Shown here in pieces: positions 16,486-25,994 of a DNA stretch of 64,000 nucleotides. Both the position numbers and the translations under genes were made by a program. Numbering within the stretch: position 1 is the first letter of the stretch; each line of letters begins with the position of its first letter. Source of the stretch: Rhodophyticola sp017644125 (lineage in GTDB: Bacteria > Pseudomonadota > Alphaproteobacteria > Rhodobacterales > Rhodobacteraceae); NCBI RefSeq assembly GCF_042140125.1, contig NZ_CP159473.1; one strand, 5' to 3'. Under the pieces are notes generated by a model. It had not been told where the DNA came from, did no database searches, and saw only the letters and a list, made by a program, of their open reading frames with translations.

Positions 16486-18292
16486 CTACAAGCCCAACCC
16501 CCTCCGCCGTCCGAAGCCCCAGTCCACCCTGCCGCCGGACATGGCGATACCTGTGATGTGCTTGCCGATCTGCTTCTCCAACAGTGGGTTCCAGGGCACG
16601 AGGCTGAACCCCAGTCCGTCATCGATCATGGCGAAGCGCCCGCTGGCAAGCTGGGTCGAGCCGACCAGCGCACCGGCGACGTAGTTGCCGGTCTTGGCGG
16701 GCTCCCATGTGCGCCCGCGCTCGGCGGCCAGCGCCTTGCCCACACGCTCCACTTCCCGGCGCTCCAGCACTGCGACCGTCTTTTGCGGAATGCTGATGTG
16801 GCCATCCCTGGCTGTGGCGTGGCCCATATCGACAAGGCGCTGAGCGCGCCGGTCGAGAGCCTCGTTGACTTCCCGCCCGAAGCCGTGTGCTGCGACCGAG
16901 AGAGGCTGGCGTGCGGTCAGCTCGCGGTCGAGCCAGGTCGCGCCGTCATGCGTGACCTGCTGTCTGAGCGGAATGGGCGAGAGGAGCTTGAGGCGGGCAT
17001 CGCGACCGTCGCGCTTAAGGTCATGGGCGAGGCCTCGTTCGGGCAGGTCGGCAGGAATGGTCCAGTGTTTGGCGTGGATGCGTTCGACGATCCCTGCGCG
17101 CTGCAGCGCTTCCAGTCGCCGGACATGGGCTTTGACGAACATCTCGGGATCGGTGCGCAGTTCCTTCGCTTGGGCGCGTGCCACTTCCAGATGCTCCGAC
17201 GGGCTGTAGATGCCATCAGAATCGGTGACGGCCAGAATGTTGCGATCGGCGGCGCGTGGTTTGCTCGGCGGGGGTGTGGCTTCAACGATCATCCCGCGCC
17301 CGATCTCGTCGGCTCTGGCTGCGTCCACCTCGATATGATGAACACGACCTTCGATGCCGTCGATGACCAGATGCATCCGCTCGCCCAGTTCGTCGCTGCC
17401 CAGTCCCTTCGACAAGACACGCCCGGTCACGGGCTCGGTCAATTGCGCACCATGCATCACATAGCGCGAGCCGGTTCGCCGGTCGGAAATGCCAGCATCG
17501 TCCACCGCCCGGTGCATCGTCTTGATGATATCGTTGCGGTTGCCAAGATCGCGCAACGCGCTCTCTGCCTCTGACGAAATCGTCCATTGGCCTGTCGTCA
17601 CTTCCGTCGCCAGCCCCATGCGCTCCAGATGACGCGCCCGGTCGATCAGCAGCGCCCGGTTTTTGCGGAATAGGACGCGCATGTCCTTGTCCGGTCTGAG
17701 GTCGGCGAACTCGCTGCCTGCTTCCTGTTCGGCGATCAGCATCCGGTCGAGCCGGGTGAAGCGTTCGGCATGAGCTTCCGTCTGAAGCTGCTGCGATACC
17801 TCCTGTTCGGTCTGCCGGCCGAGTTCCAGCGTGATGATCTCGCTCGCCCGCTCGCGGATGCCATGGGCGATATAGTCGCCCGCGATGTTGAGCGCCTTGC
17901 CCTGGTCGGTGACGCCGCGCAGCAGGATATGCGTATGCGGATGACCGGTATTGTGGTGATCGACCGCGATCCAGTCGAGCTTGGTGTCGAGATCGCTTTC
18001 CATCTGCTTCATCAGATCGCGGGTGGTCTCGCGCAGATCGGACAGCTCGACGCCGCCCTCGGCCGAAACGATGAAGCGGAACTGGTGCCGGTCCTCGCGA
18101 CCCCGTTCCAGGAAGGCGCGGCCGTCCTCCATATCGCGCTCGGCGGAGTAGACCTGGCCCTTCTCGCCGTCGCGGGTCACGCCGTCGTGCTTCAGATAGC
18201 GCAGATGCGCATCCACCGCCTTGGCGCTCACGAACTGCCTTCCGCGCCTGCCGCCACGCTGCGGGTTGAGCTTCACGATGCGCGCCTTCACC
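16486..18292 (-). pseudogene. Truncated relaxase (VirD2-like nuclease with DUF3363), N-terminus lost
   Basis: About 600 residues of a conjugative relaxase that would nick DNA at an oriT. The metal-binding His cluster is present (VDHHNTGHPHTHILLRG), followed by the long DUF3363 region to a normal-looking end at 16486. At the 5' side the homology stops at KARIVKL, where complete relatives have roughly 90 more residues including the catalytic Tyr region. The upstream 14 codons of the open frame come from the antisense strand of an IS3 remnant. The junction is at about 18290-18295. No other transfer gene is nearby, so this is a leftover of an integrative element or plasmid. Confidence 0.85.
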
Positions 18293-18764
18293 GCTATCCG
18301 GATCGATCGTCGGCTGAGATCGGCGGACGTCATCGACGTGCTGTCGGATCAGTTCATCCTGCGGGGCGTCCCCGACCATATCAGATCCGACAATGGTCCG
18401 GAGGTCGTCGCCAAGGCCGTGAGAGAGTGGATCGCCGCCGTCGGCGCCAGGACGGCCTACATCGAGCCAGGGTCCCCTTGGGAGAACGGATATTGCGAGA
18501 GCTTCAACGCGAAGCTCAGGGACGAACTCCTCAACGGCGAGATCTTCTACAGCCTCGCCGAGGCGAAGATCGTGATCGAGAACTGGCGCAAACATTACAA
18601 CACGAAGCGCCCACACTCATCCCTGGGCTATCGCCCGCCGGCTCCCGAGGTCGTGCAGTGGCCGGCTCCGCCATCCGGAGCCGCTTCGCCGGCCACGCCA
18701 GCCGTAGCGCAAAGACCCGTCATGCACTAAGACTGAACCCGGACCACTCGATTGGGGAAGGTCA
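18292..18764 (+). mobile_element. Remnant of a second IS3-family element (3' part of transposase and right end)
   Basis: Holds the C-terminal ~145 residues of an IS3 OrfB, ending at 18730: second Asp in IRSDNGPEVV, Glu in GYCESFNAKLRDEL, and the terminal YNTKRPHSSLGYRPP motif. The first Asp and the N-terminus are missing. Beyond the stop the presumed right end reads GGGGAAGGTCA to 18764. It is a different IS3 subtype from the complete element at 4620. Its broken left side abuts the relaxase and its right end interrupts a flavoprotein gene. Confidence 0.85.
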
Positions 18765-19137
18765 GGATCGTGCGTAGTCCTTCCGAAGCTGCATAAACCG
18801 CAGCACTTAGACCCGACGGACCGCCGCCGTAGATCGAGAGGTCGTATTCTTCGTGCTTTGGCGCGGTAACCCATCCGAGGCGGGCCGCGATATCCTGTGG
18901 TTTTGGAGCGAATATGCGCTCCCCGTCCGGAAACTCGACAATCGGCAATTCCAGGGTCTCAAAACTGTCGATCCCCAGCATGTCCCGGCACTGGCCGGCA
19001 TTCTCCAGTTCGACCCAGTCGAACGCTATGACCGTCCGGCTCAGATAGTCTCGGATGTCGGACCCGGCAGTCGATCCCGCCCGGCCGAAGACCTTCATCT
19101 CACTCGCGTTCTTTGCCGTCGTTGGAGCATTTCCCAT
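18765..19137 (-). pseudogene. 5' fragment of a thioredoxin-reductase-like flavoprotein, cut by the IS3 remnant
   Basis: The first ~124 codons survive, with an excellent ribosome site (AAGGAGG) before the ATG at 19137. Residues about 10-85 resemble a glutaredoxin/thioredoxin-like domain (KVFGRAGSTAGSDIRDYL, then LPIVEFPDG). Residues about 100-120 are the FAD-binding start, YDLSIYGGGPSGLSAAVYAA. At EGLRTIL the sequence runs into the IS end at 18764. The catalytic CxxC and NADPH domain are absent, so it cannot be an active reductase. Confidence 0.8.
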
Positions 19138-20250
19138 GTTCTTGGCCTCCTTTTTGGTTTCCAGGTCGCCCGGCATGTCGATTTCCGCCGGGTGGAGCGT
19201 TCACCCAGCATCACCCCGTGGTCGACAAGCCGACGGCCCCAGGAAACCTGTTTCCGATTCCAAACCGTAAGGCCCTGGTCGATGTTCGGAGCGAAGTCCT
19301 TGAGGCTTGCGGCCAAAGCACTCGCGTCCGCTGCCGCCTTTGCCATCGCCGCCGCCGTGTGTGGGCGGACCACGAATGCGGCATCTCCCAACAGGCAGAC
19401 ACGTCCGAAGACCATCTCCGGTGGGGCCACATCGAGGATGGACTGGATGAAAGGCTCGGGCGTTGCGCGTACGAGATCCGCGAAGTGCCGCTCCAGGTTT
19501 TCCGCGCGGCGATGGAGGTCATTCAGGGCCGTTGCGTTTACATGGCCGGCAGGCACCGACGCGTGCCGTTGTCGTCCCGCACCATCGGTCATGACAGAAT
19601 TTAGGCTCTCGCCTTCGGGAACGGTCACATACCAGACCCAGTTCAGACGCCGTGTCCCCTTCGCGGTGCTGCCACCCTCGCCAGGGATCAGGTAGCACAG
19701 GGCATGCCCGCCACCGCCTACATCGCAGAAACAAAAATTGTCGTCGAAGAAGGCGACAAGCGCGTCCGGCAGATCGGTTTCGTCTGCGACGCCTCGCCAG
19801 GCGATGTAGCCTGCATAGCGCGAGATGGTTTCGGGTGCGAACCGGGCTTGGGTCTCGGACCGGAACCCATCTGCGGCAATCAGCAGATCGGCGGTCAGGG
19901 TCTCCCGGTTCGCACGCAGCGTCACGCCGTTGGCAGTCGCTTCGGCAATCTCCAGCTCCATGCCCGCATGATACCGTTCGGCGGGAAAGGCGCCCGACAG
20001 AGAGGCAAAGATCGCCTCCCAGGGCGTGAACTGTTCCGGCATGGGAAGGAGCTGCGCCTGCGCGTTCGAGAAGTGATGTAAGGTCGGGCTGGACGACGAT
20101 CCCGGCACCCCGGCTGGCCAGCCGCGTGGCGGAGCGCTCGAAGACATGGACATCGTGGCCTGCCGCCAGCAGCGCATTGCCCGCGCAGAGCCCGGCAATG
20201 GAGCCGCCCGCAACAGCGACTCCGACCTGTCCCGGGAAAGCATCAGCCAT
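19095..20250 (-). pseudogene. FAD-dependent aromatic-ring-type monooxygenase, frame disrupted
   Basis: The N-terminal FAD site (VGVAVAGGSIAGLCAGNALLAAGHDVHVFE) reads from the ATG at 20250, while the rest (MPEQFTPWEAIFASL, the DG motif LLIAADGFRSE, and the GD motif GRVCLLGDAAFVVRPHTAAAMAKAAADA) is in another frame. The switch lies near 20040-20065, and comparison with relatives I remember suggests a loss of about 20-25 codons there. Otherwise it resembles 6-hydroxynicotinate-type or salicylate-type hydroxylases of about 380-400 residues. Its end overlaps the flavoprotein fragment downstream by about 40 bp. Inactive as it stands. Confidence 0.8.
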
Positions 20251-20282
20251 CGACAAGGCCCGCCGCCCCTGCAGAGACGACG

Positions 20283-20855
20283 TCCTTATGGCCACACGCT
20301 GCTGGCCGTCGGTGGAGCGGGCGGCGTCGGCTCGATCCTGATCCAGCTTGCGCGTGAACTGACCGCTCTGACCGTGGTCGCGACCGCCTCGCGGCCCGAA
20401 ACCCGTGCCTGGGTCGAGGCCATGGGCGCCCATCACGTCATCGACCATCGGGGCGACATGCCCGCACAAATGGAAGCGCTTGGCCTGACGTCGCGCTATG
20501 TCGCTGGTCTCATGGGTACGGAACAACACTTTTCGGCGATCGCCGAGATGTTGGCACCCCAGGCAGGTTCGGCCTGGTCGACGACCCCGATCCCAAGGCG
20601 GTCAACGTGATGCTGTTTAAGCAGAAGGCGATCTCGCTGCATTGAGAATTCATGTTCACCCGCTCGCTCTTCGAAACGCACGACATGATCGAACAGCATC
20701 GCCTGCTATCCCGCGTCGCCGATCTGATCGACGAAGGGCGGATCCGGACGACCGCAAACCACGAAGGTGGTGCGATGACGCCTGACAGTCTGCGCGCGGC
20801 GCATCGGCTGCAGGAAAGCGGTGCTGCCATCGGCAAGACGAGTCTGACCTGGTGA
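20283..20855 (+). pseudogene. Zinc-type alcohol dehydrogenase (quinone-reductase-like) C-terminal half, with two lesions
   Basis: The NAD(P)-binding half of an MDR dehydrogenase is readable: VGGAGGVGSILIQLAREL, then TASRPETRAWVEAMGAHHVIDH. A frame change at about 20560 leads to FGLVDDPDPKAVNVM, and then comes an in-frame TGA at 20643, where relatives have Trp (SLH-W-EFMFTRSLFET). It ends normally at 20855. The catalytic N-terminal half is missing and the 5' side runs into the flavin monooxygenase gene of the opposite strand. A clear pseudogene. Confidence 0.82.
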
Positions 20856-21167
20856 AAGGCCCGGTCACGAGCTAGCGGCTCGCTCGAACCACCATTGCTG
20901 CTTTGTGGGGAGTCGCCCTCGCAAGCCCTGCCTCGGCGGAGGCGTTCGCGCTTCGCGATTATGGGTGCCTTGATGAGGCGAAGGCCCGGGCTGCTCTGTT
21001 AGATAGCGGCTAAAGCCCGATCGAAGAGGTGCGAATGCTCCAACTCATGGAACATCATTCTCCACGACGGAGCATCTATCGTGAAGCAGCGCCACCTTCC
21101 GCAGGCGAGCGTCTACTACTATAGCTTCACGCTTGTTTTATGTGTGCATCATGCATATAATATCCGC
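20856..21167. other. Gene-free spacer with a possible MarR operator
   Basis: Just before the next MarR gene an inverted repeat TGCAT-C-ATGCA lies at about 21146-21156, with the AT-rich stretch TATAATAT downstream that could be a -10 box. This would allow autoregulation. The rest of the spacer shows nothing recognisable. Confidence 0.4.
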
Positions 21168-21692
21168 ATGGACAACGAACGCACCGCCAACCTGCTTGGC
21201 GCGCTGGCTCTGGCGCTGAGCGACCGGATGACCGAAGAGGCCGAAACCCGCGCGGAGCATGGCGCCGCTGCGCCCGCGGCGCTGGTGAGCGTCGGCGCCG
21301 ATCCGGGCCTGTCCGTCGGCGCGCTGGCGCAGATCATCGGGATCACCCATTCGGCCACCGTGCGGCTGGTGGACCGCCTGGCCGGCGACGGCCTCATGGA
21401 ACGGTGCGCCGGCGTGGACGGACGCTCCGTCGGTCTCCGTCTCACACGCCGCGGCGCCGCCCGCCGGCGCGCTATTCTGATCGGCAGGCAACAGGTTCTC
21501 TCGCAGGCACTCGCAGCCCTGCCGGAGGACGAACAGGCCGTGTTGACACCGCTGATCGAAACTCTGCTTGGCGCCATGACCGCGGATCGCCGGCAGGCCG
21601 ACCATATCTGCCGGCTGTGCGACGAGGATCGGTGCCCCGAGGCGATCTGCCCCGTCGAATGCACGGCCCGCCGCATCGACGCCGCATCATGA
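21168..21692 (+). CDS. MarR-family regulator with cysteine-rich C-terminus
   Basis: A 174-residue winged-helix regulator: GLSVGALAQIIGITHSATVRLVDRL is the helix-turn-helix and GVDGRSVGLRLTRRG the wing. The last 30 residues carry five cysteines (CRLC, then CPEAICPVEC), a likely metal or redox site. The start at 21168 is placed directly after the promoter-like and palindromic region; the longer open frame to 21081 would cover it. Its stop overlaps the EamA gene by 4 bp (ATGA), so it probably controls that exporter. Confidence 0.85.
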   Translation: MDNERTANLLGALALALSDRMTEEAETRAEHGAAAPAALVSVGADPGLSVGALAQIIGITHSATVRLVDRLAGDGLMERCAGVDGRSVGLRLTRRGAARRRAILIGRQQVLSQALAALPEDEQAVLTPLIETLLGAMTADRRQADHICRLCDEDRCPEAICPVECTARRIDAAS

Positions 21693-22633
21693 CCGGCATC
21701 CCGGGGGCGGGCGCACCGGCCGGGCAGGGCGCACGGCCCCGTCCCGGGCATGGGCTCGCCATTCTGGCCGCCATCCTGTCGGCCGCCTGCTGGGGATCGG
21801 CCACCGTCATGAGCAAGGGCGTGCTCGCCCACATGCCGCCGATGACGCTGCTCGCGATCCAGTTGACCGCCTCCATCACCGTGCTCTGGCTGGCCGTTCT
21901 TGTCTTGCGGCCCCACGTAAGGCTGGACCGCCCCACGCGCCGGGCGAGCCTCTCCGGCCTGCTGGAACCGGGGGTGGCCTACACCTTCGGCATTGTCGGG
22001 CTGGCGCTGACGACGGCGAGCAATGCGGCGCTCATCGGGGCGGCCGAACCCCTGCTGATCCTGCTTCTGGCCTGGCTGCTCCTGAAGGAGCGGATCGGCC
22101 CGCCCATGCTTGGCCTTGCCGCCTTGGCCACGCTCGGCATTGTCCTCGTGATCGCGCCGGATGCGGACGCGTTTTCCGGCCAAGGCTCGCTTGTCGGCGA
22201 TGCGCTCGTCTTGGCGGGGACCTTTTTCGCGGCGCTTTACGTCATCGCGACGCGGCGACTGGTGGGCCGGATGGACCCGCTGCCGCTGTCGGCCTTGCAG
22301 CAGAGCGTCGGACTGTTGTGGACGCTCGGCGTCCTGGCCGCCGCGCTTCTGCTCGGGCTTGCGGCACTGGGGCTCGACGGCGTCCCGTTGCCGGTTCTGC
22401 TTCTGGCCGCGGCCTCCGGCGTCATTCAATACGCGCTGGCCTTCTGGCTCTACCTTTTCGCTTTGCAGAGCCTGCCCGCCAATGTCGCCGGTTTCTGCCT
22501 GACACTCATCCCGGTCTTCGGCATCGCTGCCGCCTACGCCTTCCTGGGCGAGGCGCTGAGCGGAGTGCAGTGGCTTGGCGCTGCACTGATAATCGTTTCA
22601 GTGGCGATCGTGTCCCGCCTGCAAGGGGATTGA
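21689..22633 (+). CDS. EamA-family (DMT) transporter
   Basis: A 314-residue inner-membrane protein with ten hydrophobic helices in two EamA repeats (about residues 20-150 and 165-305), as in metabolite or drug exporters of the DMT superfamily. It is co-translated with the preceding MarR regulator, so efflux of a small molecule sensed by that regulator is a reasonable guess. The substrate is unknown. Confidence 0.88.
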   Translation: MTGIPGAGAPAGQGARPRPGHGLAILAAILSAACWGSATVMSKGVLAHMPPMTLLAIQLTASITVLWLAVLVLRPHVRLDRPTRRASLSGLLEPGVAYTFGIVGLALTTASNAALIGAAEPLLILLLAWLLLKERIGPPMLGLAALATLGIVLVIAPDADAFSGQGSLVGDALVLAGTFFAALYVIATRRLVGRMDPLPLSALQQSVGLLWTLGVLAAALLLGLAALGLDGVPLPVLLLAAASGVIQYALAFWLYLFALQSLPANVAGFCLTLIPVFGIAAAYAFLGEALSGVQWLGAALIIVSVAIVSRLQGD

Positions 22634-22916
22634 TGTCGCCCCTTGTGGCATAGCGCCGTGATGGAGCCGCGCCGTCTTCGCATCTGTCTGTCGAGCCCGA
22701 TGCGGTGAGCTCTCCGCGCGCGGCGGCGGTGATGGGCAGCGGCCAGCCAGCCGGTTCCCGTCGGATGGCAGCGCCCGAACCGGTGCCGCGCCTTCCGGAG
22801 GAGGCCCTGAAATGCCCTTTGAAATGTCCCTTTCGCAATGTCGAAAAACGGGGCAATCTGGCGGTGCGCTCTTTGACATCGCGAATGCCCTTTTGGATCA
22901 GTGAGTTCCAGCCAGA

Positions 22917-22945
22917 CTGTTCCCCGCGCCTGCGGGGATGAACCG
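22917..22945 (+). CRISPR. Single type I-E-like CRISPR repeat
   Basis: These 29 bases (from CTGTTCCCCGCGCC to GGGATGAACCG) match what I recall as the type I-E repeat consensus, including the CCCCGC/GCGGGG hairpin. No second repeat follows at the expected ~61-bp interval, and no cas gene is in the window. The AT-richer flank upstream (about 22870-22916, with TTGACA at 22873) could be a leader. The rest of the 377-bp spacer 22634-23010 shows nothing else. Confidence 0.6.
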
Positions 22946-23010
22946 GGATTCCGTTCCGGTGCGAATGGCGCGGCGGCGGCTTGTCGACGGCGTCCCCGCC
23001 GGCCACAGGG

Positions 23011-23682
23011 TCAGGCGGGCACCGGCCATTTCTCCTCGTGATAGGCGCTGTCCCAGAACATCCATTCATATTGCGCGGAGCGTTTGAAGGCGTTCAGCAT
23101 GGCGACACGGCGGGCTTCGGTTGACCGCTCCGCGGCCTCGTCGGCGATGGCGATCACGGCCTCGACGGACTGGCCGAAGGACGGATCGCTATAGGTGTCG
23201 ATCCAGGCCCGATAGGGGTTGTCGGGGCCCGTGTCGGCGGCGATGTGATTGCCCACGTCCCAATAGATCCAGAAGCAGGGCAGAACCGCGGCCACGAGTT
23301 CCTCGTAGCTGGCCTGATGGGCCACGGTCAGAAGGAAATTCGTGTAGCCGTAACAGGTTGGCGACGGTTCGAATTGCGCGGCCTCGGTCGGGGCGATGCC
23401 GAATTTCTCGAAAAAGCCTTCGTGGAGTGCCCTTTCGACGATCAGCGCCCCCTGGGCGGAGCGCGCGAATTGCTCCATCGCGCGGGTGTCGGGGGCCTTG
23501 GCCGAGGCGATGGCGAGTGCGCGGGAATATTGCTCCAGATAAAGCGCGTCCTGGATCATGTAGAACTGGAACCGTTGACGCGACAGGCGCCCGGCGGCCA
23601 GCTCGCGGTTGAACGGCAACTCCAGGATGCGGTCGCGAAGCGCCGTCGTGTCCTGCCGCGCGCGGGCGCTGAATGTGGTCAT
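23011..23682 (-). CDS. tenA: TenA-family aminopyrimidine aminohydrolase / thiaminase II
   Basis: A 223-residue cytoplasmic enzyme that salvages thiamine breakdown products by hydrolysing aminopyrimidines to HMP. The nucleophile Cys is C136 in VLPCFWIYW, close to the position in Bacillus TenA, and D45 and the C-terminal WMFWDSAYHEE Glu complete the site. It is the last gene of thiM-thiE-thiD-tenA and overlaps thiD by 4 bp, so it is under the TPP riboswitch at 25995. Confidence 0.93.
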   Translation of the reverse strand: MTTFSARARQDTTALRDRILELPFNRELAAGRLSRQRFQFYMIQDALYLEQYSRALAIASAKAPDTRAMEQFARSAQGALIVERALHEGFFEKFGIAPTEAAQFEPSPTCYGYTNFLLTVAHQASYEELVAAVLPCFWIYWDVGNHIAADTGPDNPYRAWIDTYSDPSFGQSVEAVIAIADEAAERSTEARRVAMLNAFKRSAQYEWMFWDSAYHEEKWPVPA

Positions 23683-24506
23683 GCCGAGATCTCCTTGGTT
23701 CTTGCGGGCGCCCAGAGCGCGTGAAAGTGGTGGACCGGTCCATGACCTTGCCCGACATCGAGCGCGTCGCTTTCCTGCAGGGCACGGGTCAGATAGCTCT
23801 TGGCATCGGCGACCGCTTCGGCCATCGAAGACCGCTGTGGCCTGAGCGCCGCGATTGCCGCCGAGAGCGTGCAGCCGGTCCCGTGGCTGTTGCGGGTCCG
23901 GATCCGCATGGCCGGAAGGGTCGTCAGCCTGTCGCCGTCGAAAAGGATGTCCGGGCTGGTTCCGCCCGTCAGATGGCCGCCCTTGAGCAACACACCGCCC
24001 GGGCCCAGCTCGTGGAGCGCGCGCGCCGCGTCCTCCATCGCATCGGCATTGTCGGGCGGCGCGCGGTCGAGCAGGACACCCGCCTCCGGCAGGTTCGGGG
24101 TGATCAGGCTCGCCACCGGCAGAAGCGCGGTGCGCAGCACGTCGATTGCCTCAGCGGCAAGCAGCCGGTCGCCGCTCTTGGCGACCATCACCGGATCGAG
24201 AATGACCACATCCACCTTGTGATGACGGAGCCTTTCGGCGACGACCGCTGCAACCTCGGCGGTGTCGATCATGCCGATCTTCACCGCATCGACGCGCACA
24301 TCGGCAAACAGCGTGTCGATCTGCGCCGCAACGAAATCGGGCGGCAGATGCAGAATGCGCGCCACGCCTTGCGTGTTCTGCGCGACCAGCGCCGTCACCA
24401 CCGACATGCCATAGGCACCGAGCGCCGAGAAGGTCTTGAGATCGGCCTGAATACCGGCGCCGCCGCTCGGGTCGGTGCCGGCGATGGTCAGAACATTGGG
24501 GATCAT
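23679..24506 (-). CDS. thiD: Hydroxymethylpyrimidine / phosphomethylpyrimidine kinase
   Basis: A 275-residue ribokinase-fold kinase that phosphorylates HMP and HMP-P in thiamine synthesis. Recognised by the N-terminal IAGTDPSGGAGIQADLKTF, the central DPVMVAKSG, and the anion-hole motif GTGCTLSAAIAA near residue 212. Length is normal. It overlaps thiE upstream and tenA downstream by 4 bp. Confidence 0.95.
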   Translation of the reverse strand: MIPNVLTIAGTDPSGGAGIQADLKTFSALGAYGMSVVTALVAQNTQGVARILHLPPDFVAAQIDTLFADVRVDAVKIGMIDTAEVAAVVAERLRHHKVDVVILDPVMVAKSGDRLLAAEAIDVLRTALLPVASLITPNLPEAGVLLDRAPPDNADAMEDAARALHELGPGGVLLKGGHLTGGTSPDILFDGDRLTTLPAMRIRTRNSHGTGCTLSAAIAALRPQRSSMAEAVADAKSYLTRALQESDALDVGQGHGPVHHFHALWAPARTKEISA

Positions 24507-25138
24507 TGATGGGCCTCCTTGAGTGCCAAGGCGATGGAATGCGCCGCTTTGCCCGGGTCGTGGGCGCCGCAGATGGCGGACACGACCGCCATCCCTGCGG
24601 CACCTGCGGCGGTGATGCTGGCGGCGTGGTGGCCGTTCAGGCCGCCGATGGCGACGGCCGGAACCGGTGCGGCGGCTACAAGCCGTGCCAGCCCGTCGAA
24701 GCCGATGGGCGGCTTGTGGTCTGGTTTCGTTGCGGTGGCGAAGACGGGCCCCGCGCCCACATAGGTCACAAGGGCGGGGTCGGCGGCGCGGGCAGCGTCG
24801 ACGGTTTCGACCGACAGGCCCAGAATCAGGTCGGGGCCGATCCGGGCGCGGGCTTCGGCCACGGGCATGTCGTCCTGCCCCACATGGAGCCCGTCCGCGT
24901 CGCAGGCGCGCGCGGCGTCGATATCGTCATTGACGATCAGCGCCGCGCCGGTGCCCGCAAGCGCGGCCTTCAGGGCCCGGCCAAGGGTGGCGCGCTCTGC
25001 CGTTGACGCCGTCTTGTGGCGCAGCTGAACCATTGTTGCACCGCCCGCGACGGCGGCCCGCGCCGTTTCCACCATGCCGCGCGGACCGCAAAGCGCCGGG
25101 TCGAGCACGAGATAGAGCGACAGGTCGAACCGGATCAT
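24503..25138 (-). CDS. thiE: Thiamine phosphate synthase
   Basis: A 211-residue TIM-barrel enzyme that joins HMP-pyrophosphate and thiazole phosphate to thiamine phosphate. The signature VQLRHK is at about residue 37, DGLHVGQDD about 85-93, and GPVFATATKPDHKPPIG near 130-146. It overlaps thiM and thiD by 4 bp each. Confidence 0.94.
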   Translation of the reverse strand: MIRFDLSLYLVLDPALCGPRGMVETARAAVAGGATMVQLRHKTASTAERATLGRALKAALAGTGAALIVNDDIDAARACDADGLHVGQDDMPVAEARARIGPDLILGLSVETVDAARAADPALVTYVGAGPVFATATKPDHKPPIGFDGLARLVAAAPVPAVAIGGLNGHHAASITAAGAAGMAVVSAICGAHDPGKAAHSIALALKEAHQ

Positions 25139-25929
25139 GCGGGCGTCACCCGATCGCGCCCGTGGAAGGCCGCCGCGTCCAGTGCCGCCAGCGCATCAAG
25201 AAACCGCCAGCCGAAGGATCCCGGCCCCTCGGCCTTTTCCGCGGCGATCTCTCCCGCGGTGGCAAAACTCGCTAGGGCGCCAACGGTCGCATCGAACGGG
25301 TCGGGCACGGCGGCGGCGAAGGCTCCGACGAGGCAACTCAGGGCACAGCCAAGTGCGGTCACCTGCGGCATCAATGCCGATCCGCCGGTGATCCTCACGG
25401 CCCGCGCGCCATCGGTCACGAAGTCCACGGCACCGGTCACCGCGACCACGCAGCCGCGTTCGCCTGCAAGCCTCCGGGCGCCGCTTTCCGCGGCGGCCAC
25501 GCTGTCGGTCGCGTCGGCGCCGCGCCCGGCGCCGCTGTCGCCCGCTACCGCAAGGATCTCCGAGGCGTTGCCGCGCAGGATTGTCGGCGAAAGATCCATG
25601 AGCCGCATGGCCACGTCCCGTCGGTACGCGCTCACCTGAAGCGCCACGGGGTCGAGGACCCAGGGACGTCCGGCCCTCCGCGCCCCCTCGATCGCGGCGA
25701 CCATGCCCTCCACCCATGACGGCGAGAGCGTTCCGATATTGATGGTGAGCGCATCGGCCACCGCCGCGAACTCGCCGGCTTCCTCGGCTGCGTGCAGCAT
25801 CGCGGGCGATGCGCCAGCGGCAAGCAGCGTGTTTGCGGCGACATTCATCGCCACGTAATTGGTGATGCAGTGAACGAGCGGTGTGGCCGCGCGTGTCGCG
25901 GCGAAAGCGTCTGCGGGAGATGTGGTCAC
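25135..25929 (-). CDS. thiM: Hydroxyethylthiazole kinase
   Basis: A 264-residue kinase that salvages the thiazole half of thiamine. Conserved segments are PLVHCITNYVAMNVAANTLLA, WVLDPVALQVSAYR and TILRGNASEI. The start is taken as the GTG at 25929, because AAGGAGG lies just before it and the homology begins there. The open frame runs on to 26109, but that part overlaps the TPP riboswitch and is not coding. First gene of the operon. The set thiM-thiE-thiD-tenA covers salvage of both thiamine halves; no de novo genes (thiC, thiG) are in the window. Confidence 0.93.
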   Translation of the reverse strand: MTTSPADAFAATRAATPLVHCITNYVAMNVAANTLLAAGASPAMLHAAEEAGEFAAVADALTINIGTLSPSWVEGMVAAIEGARRAGRPWVLDPVALQVSAYRRDVAMRLMDLSPTILRGNASEILAVAGDSGAGRGADATDSVAAAESGARRLAGERGCVVAVTGAVDFVTDGARAVRITGGSALMPQVTALGCALSCLVGAFAAAVPDPFDATVGALASFATAGEIAAEKAEGPGSFGWRFLDALAALDAAAFHGRDRVTPA

Positions 25930-25994
25930 TATGGCCTCCTTTGGGCGGAGGCCAGGCGACTCGAAGCGGGAAATGAGCCCGTTGAAGCGCCGAG

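Noticed and set aside
21149..22429. Minus-strand frame opposite MarR-EamA
   Set aside because: Low-complexity Arg/Gln/Asp-rich composition typical of antisense translation.
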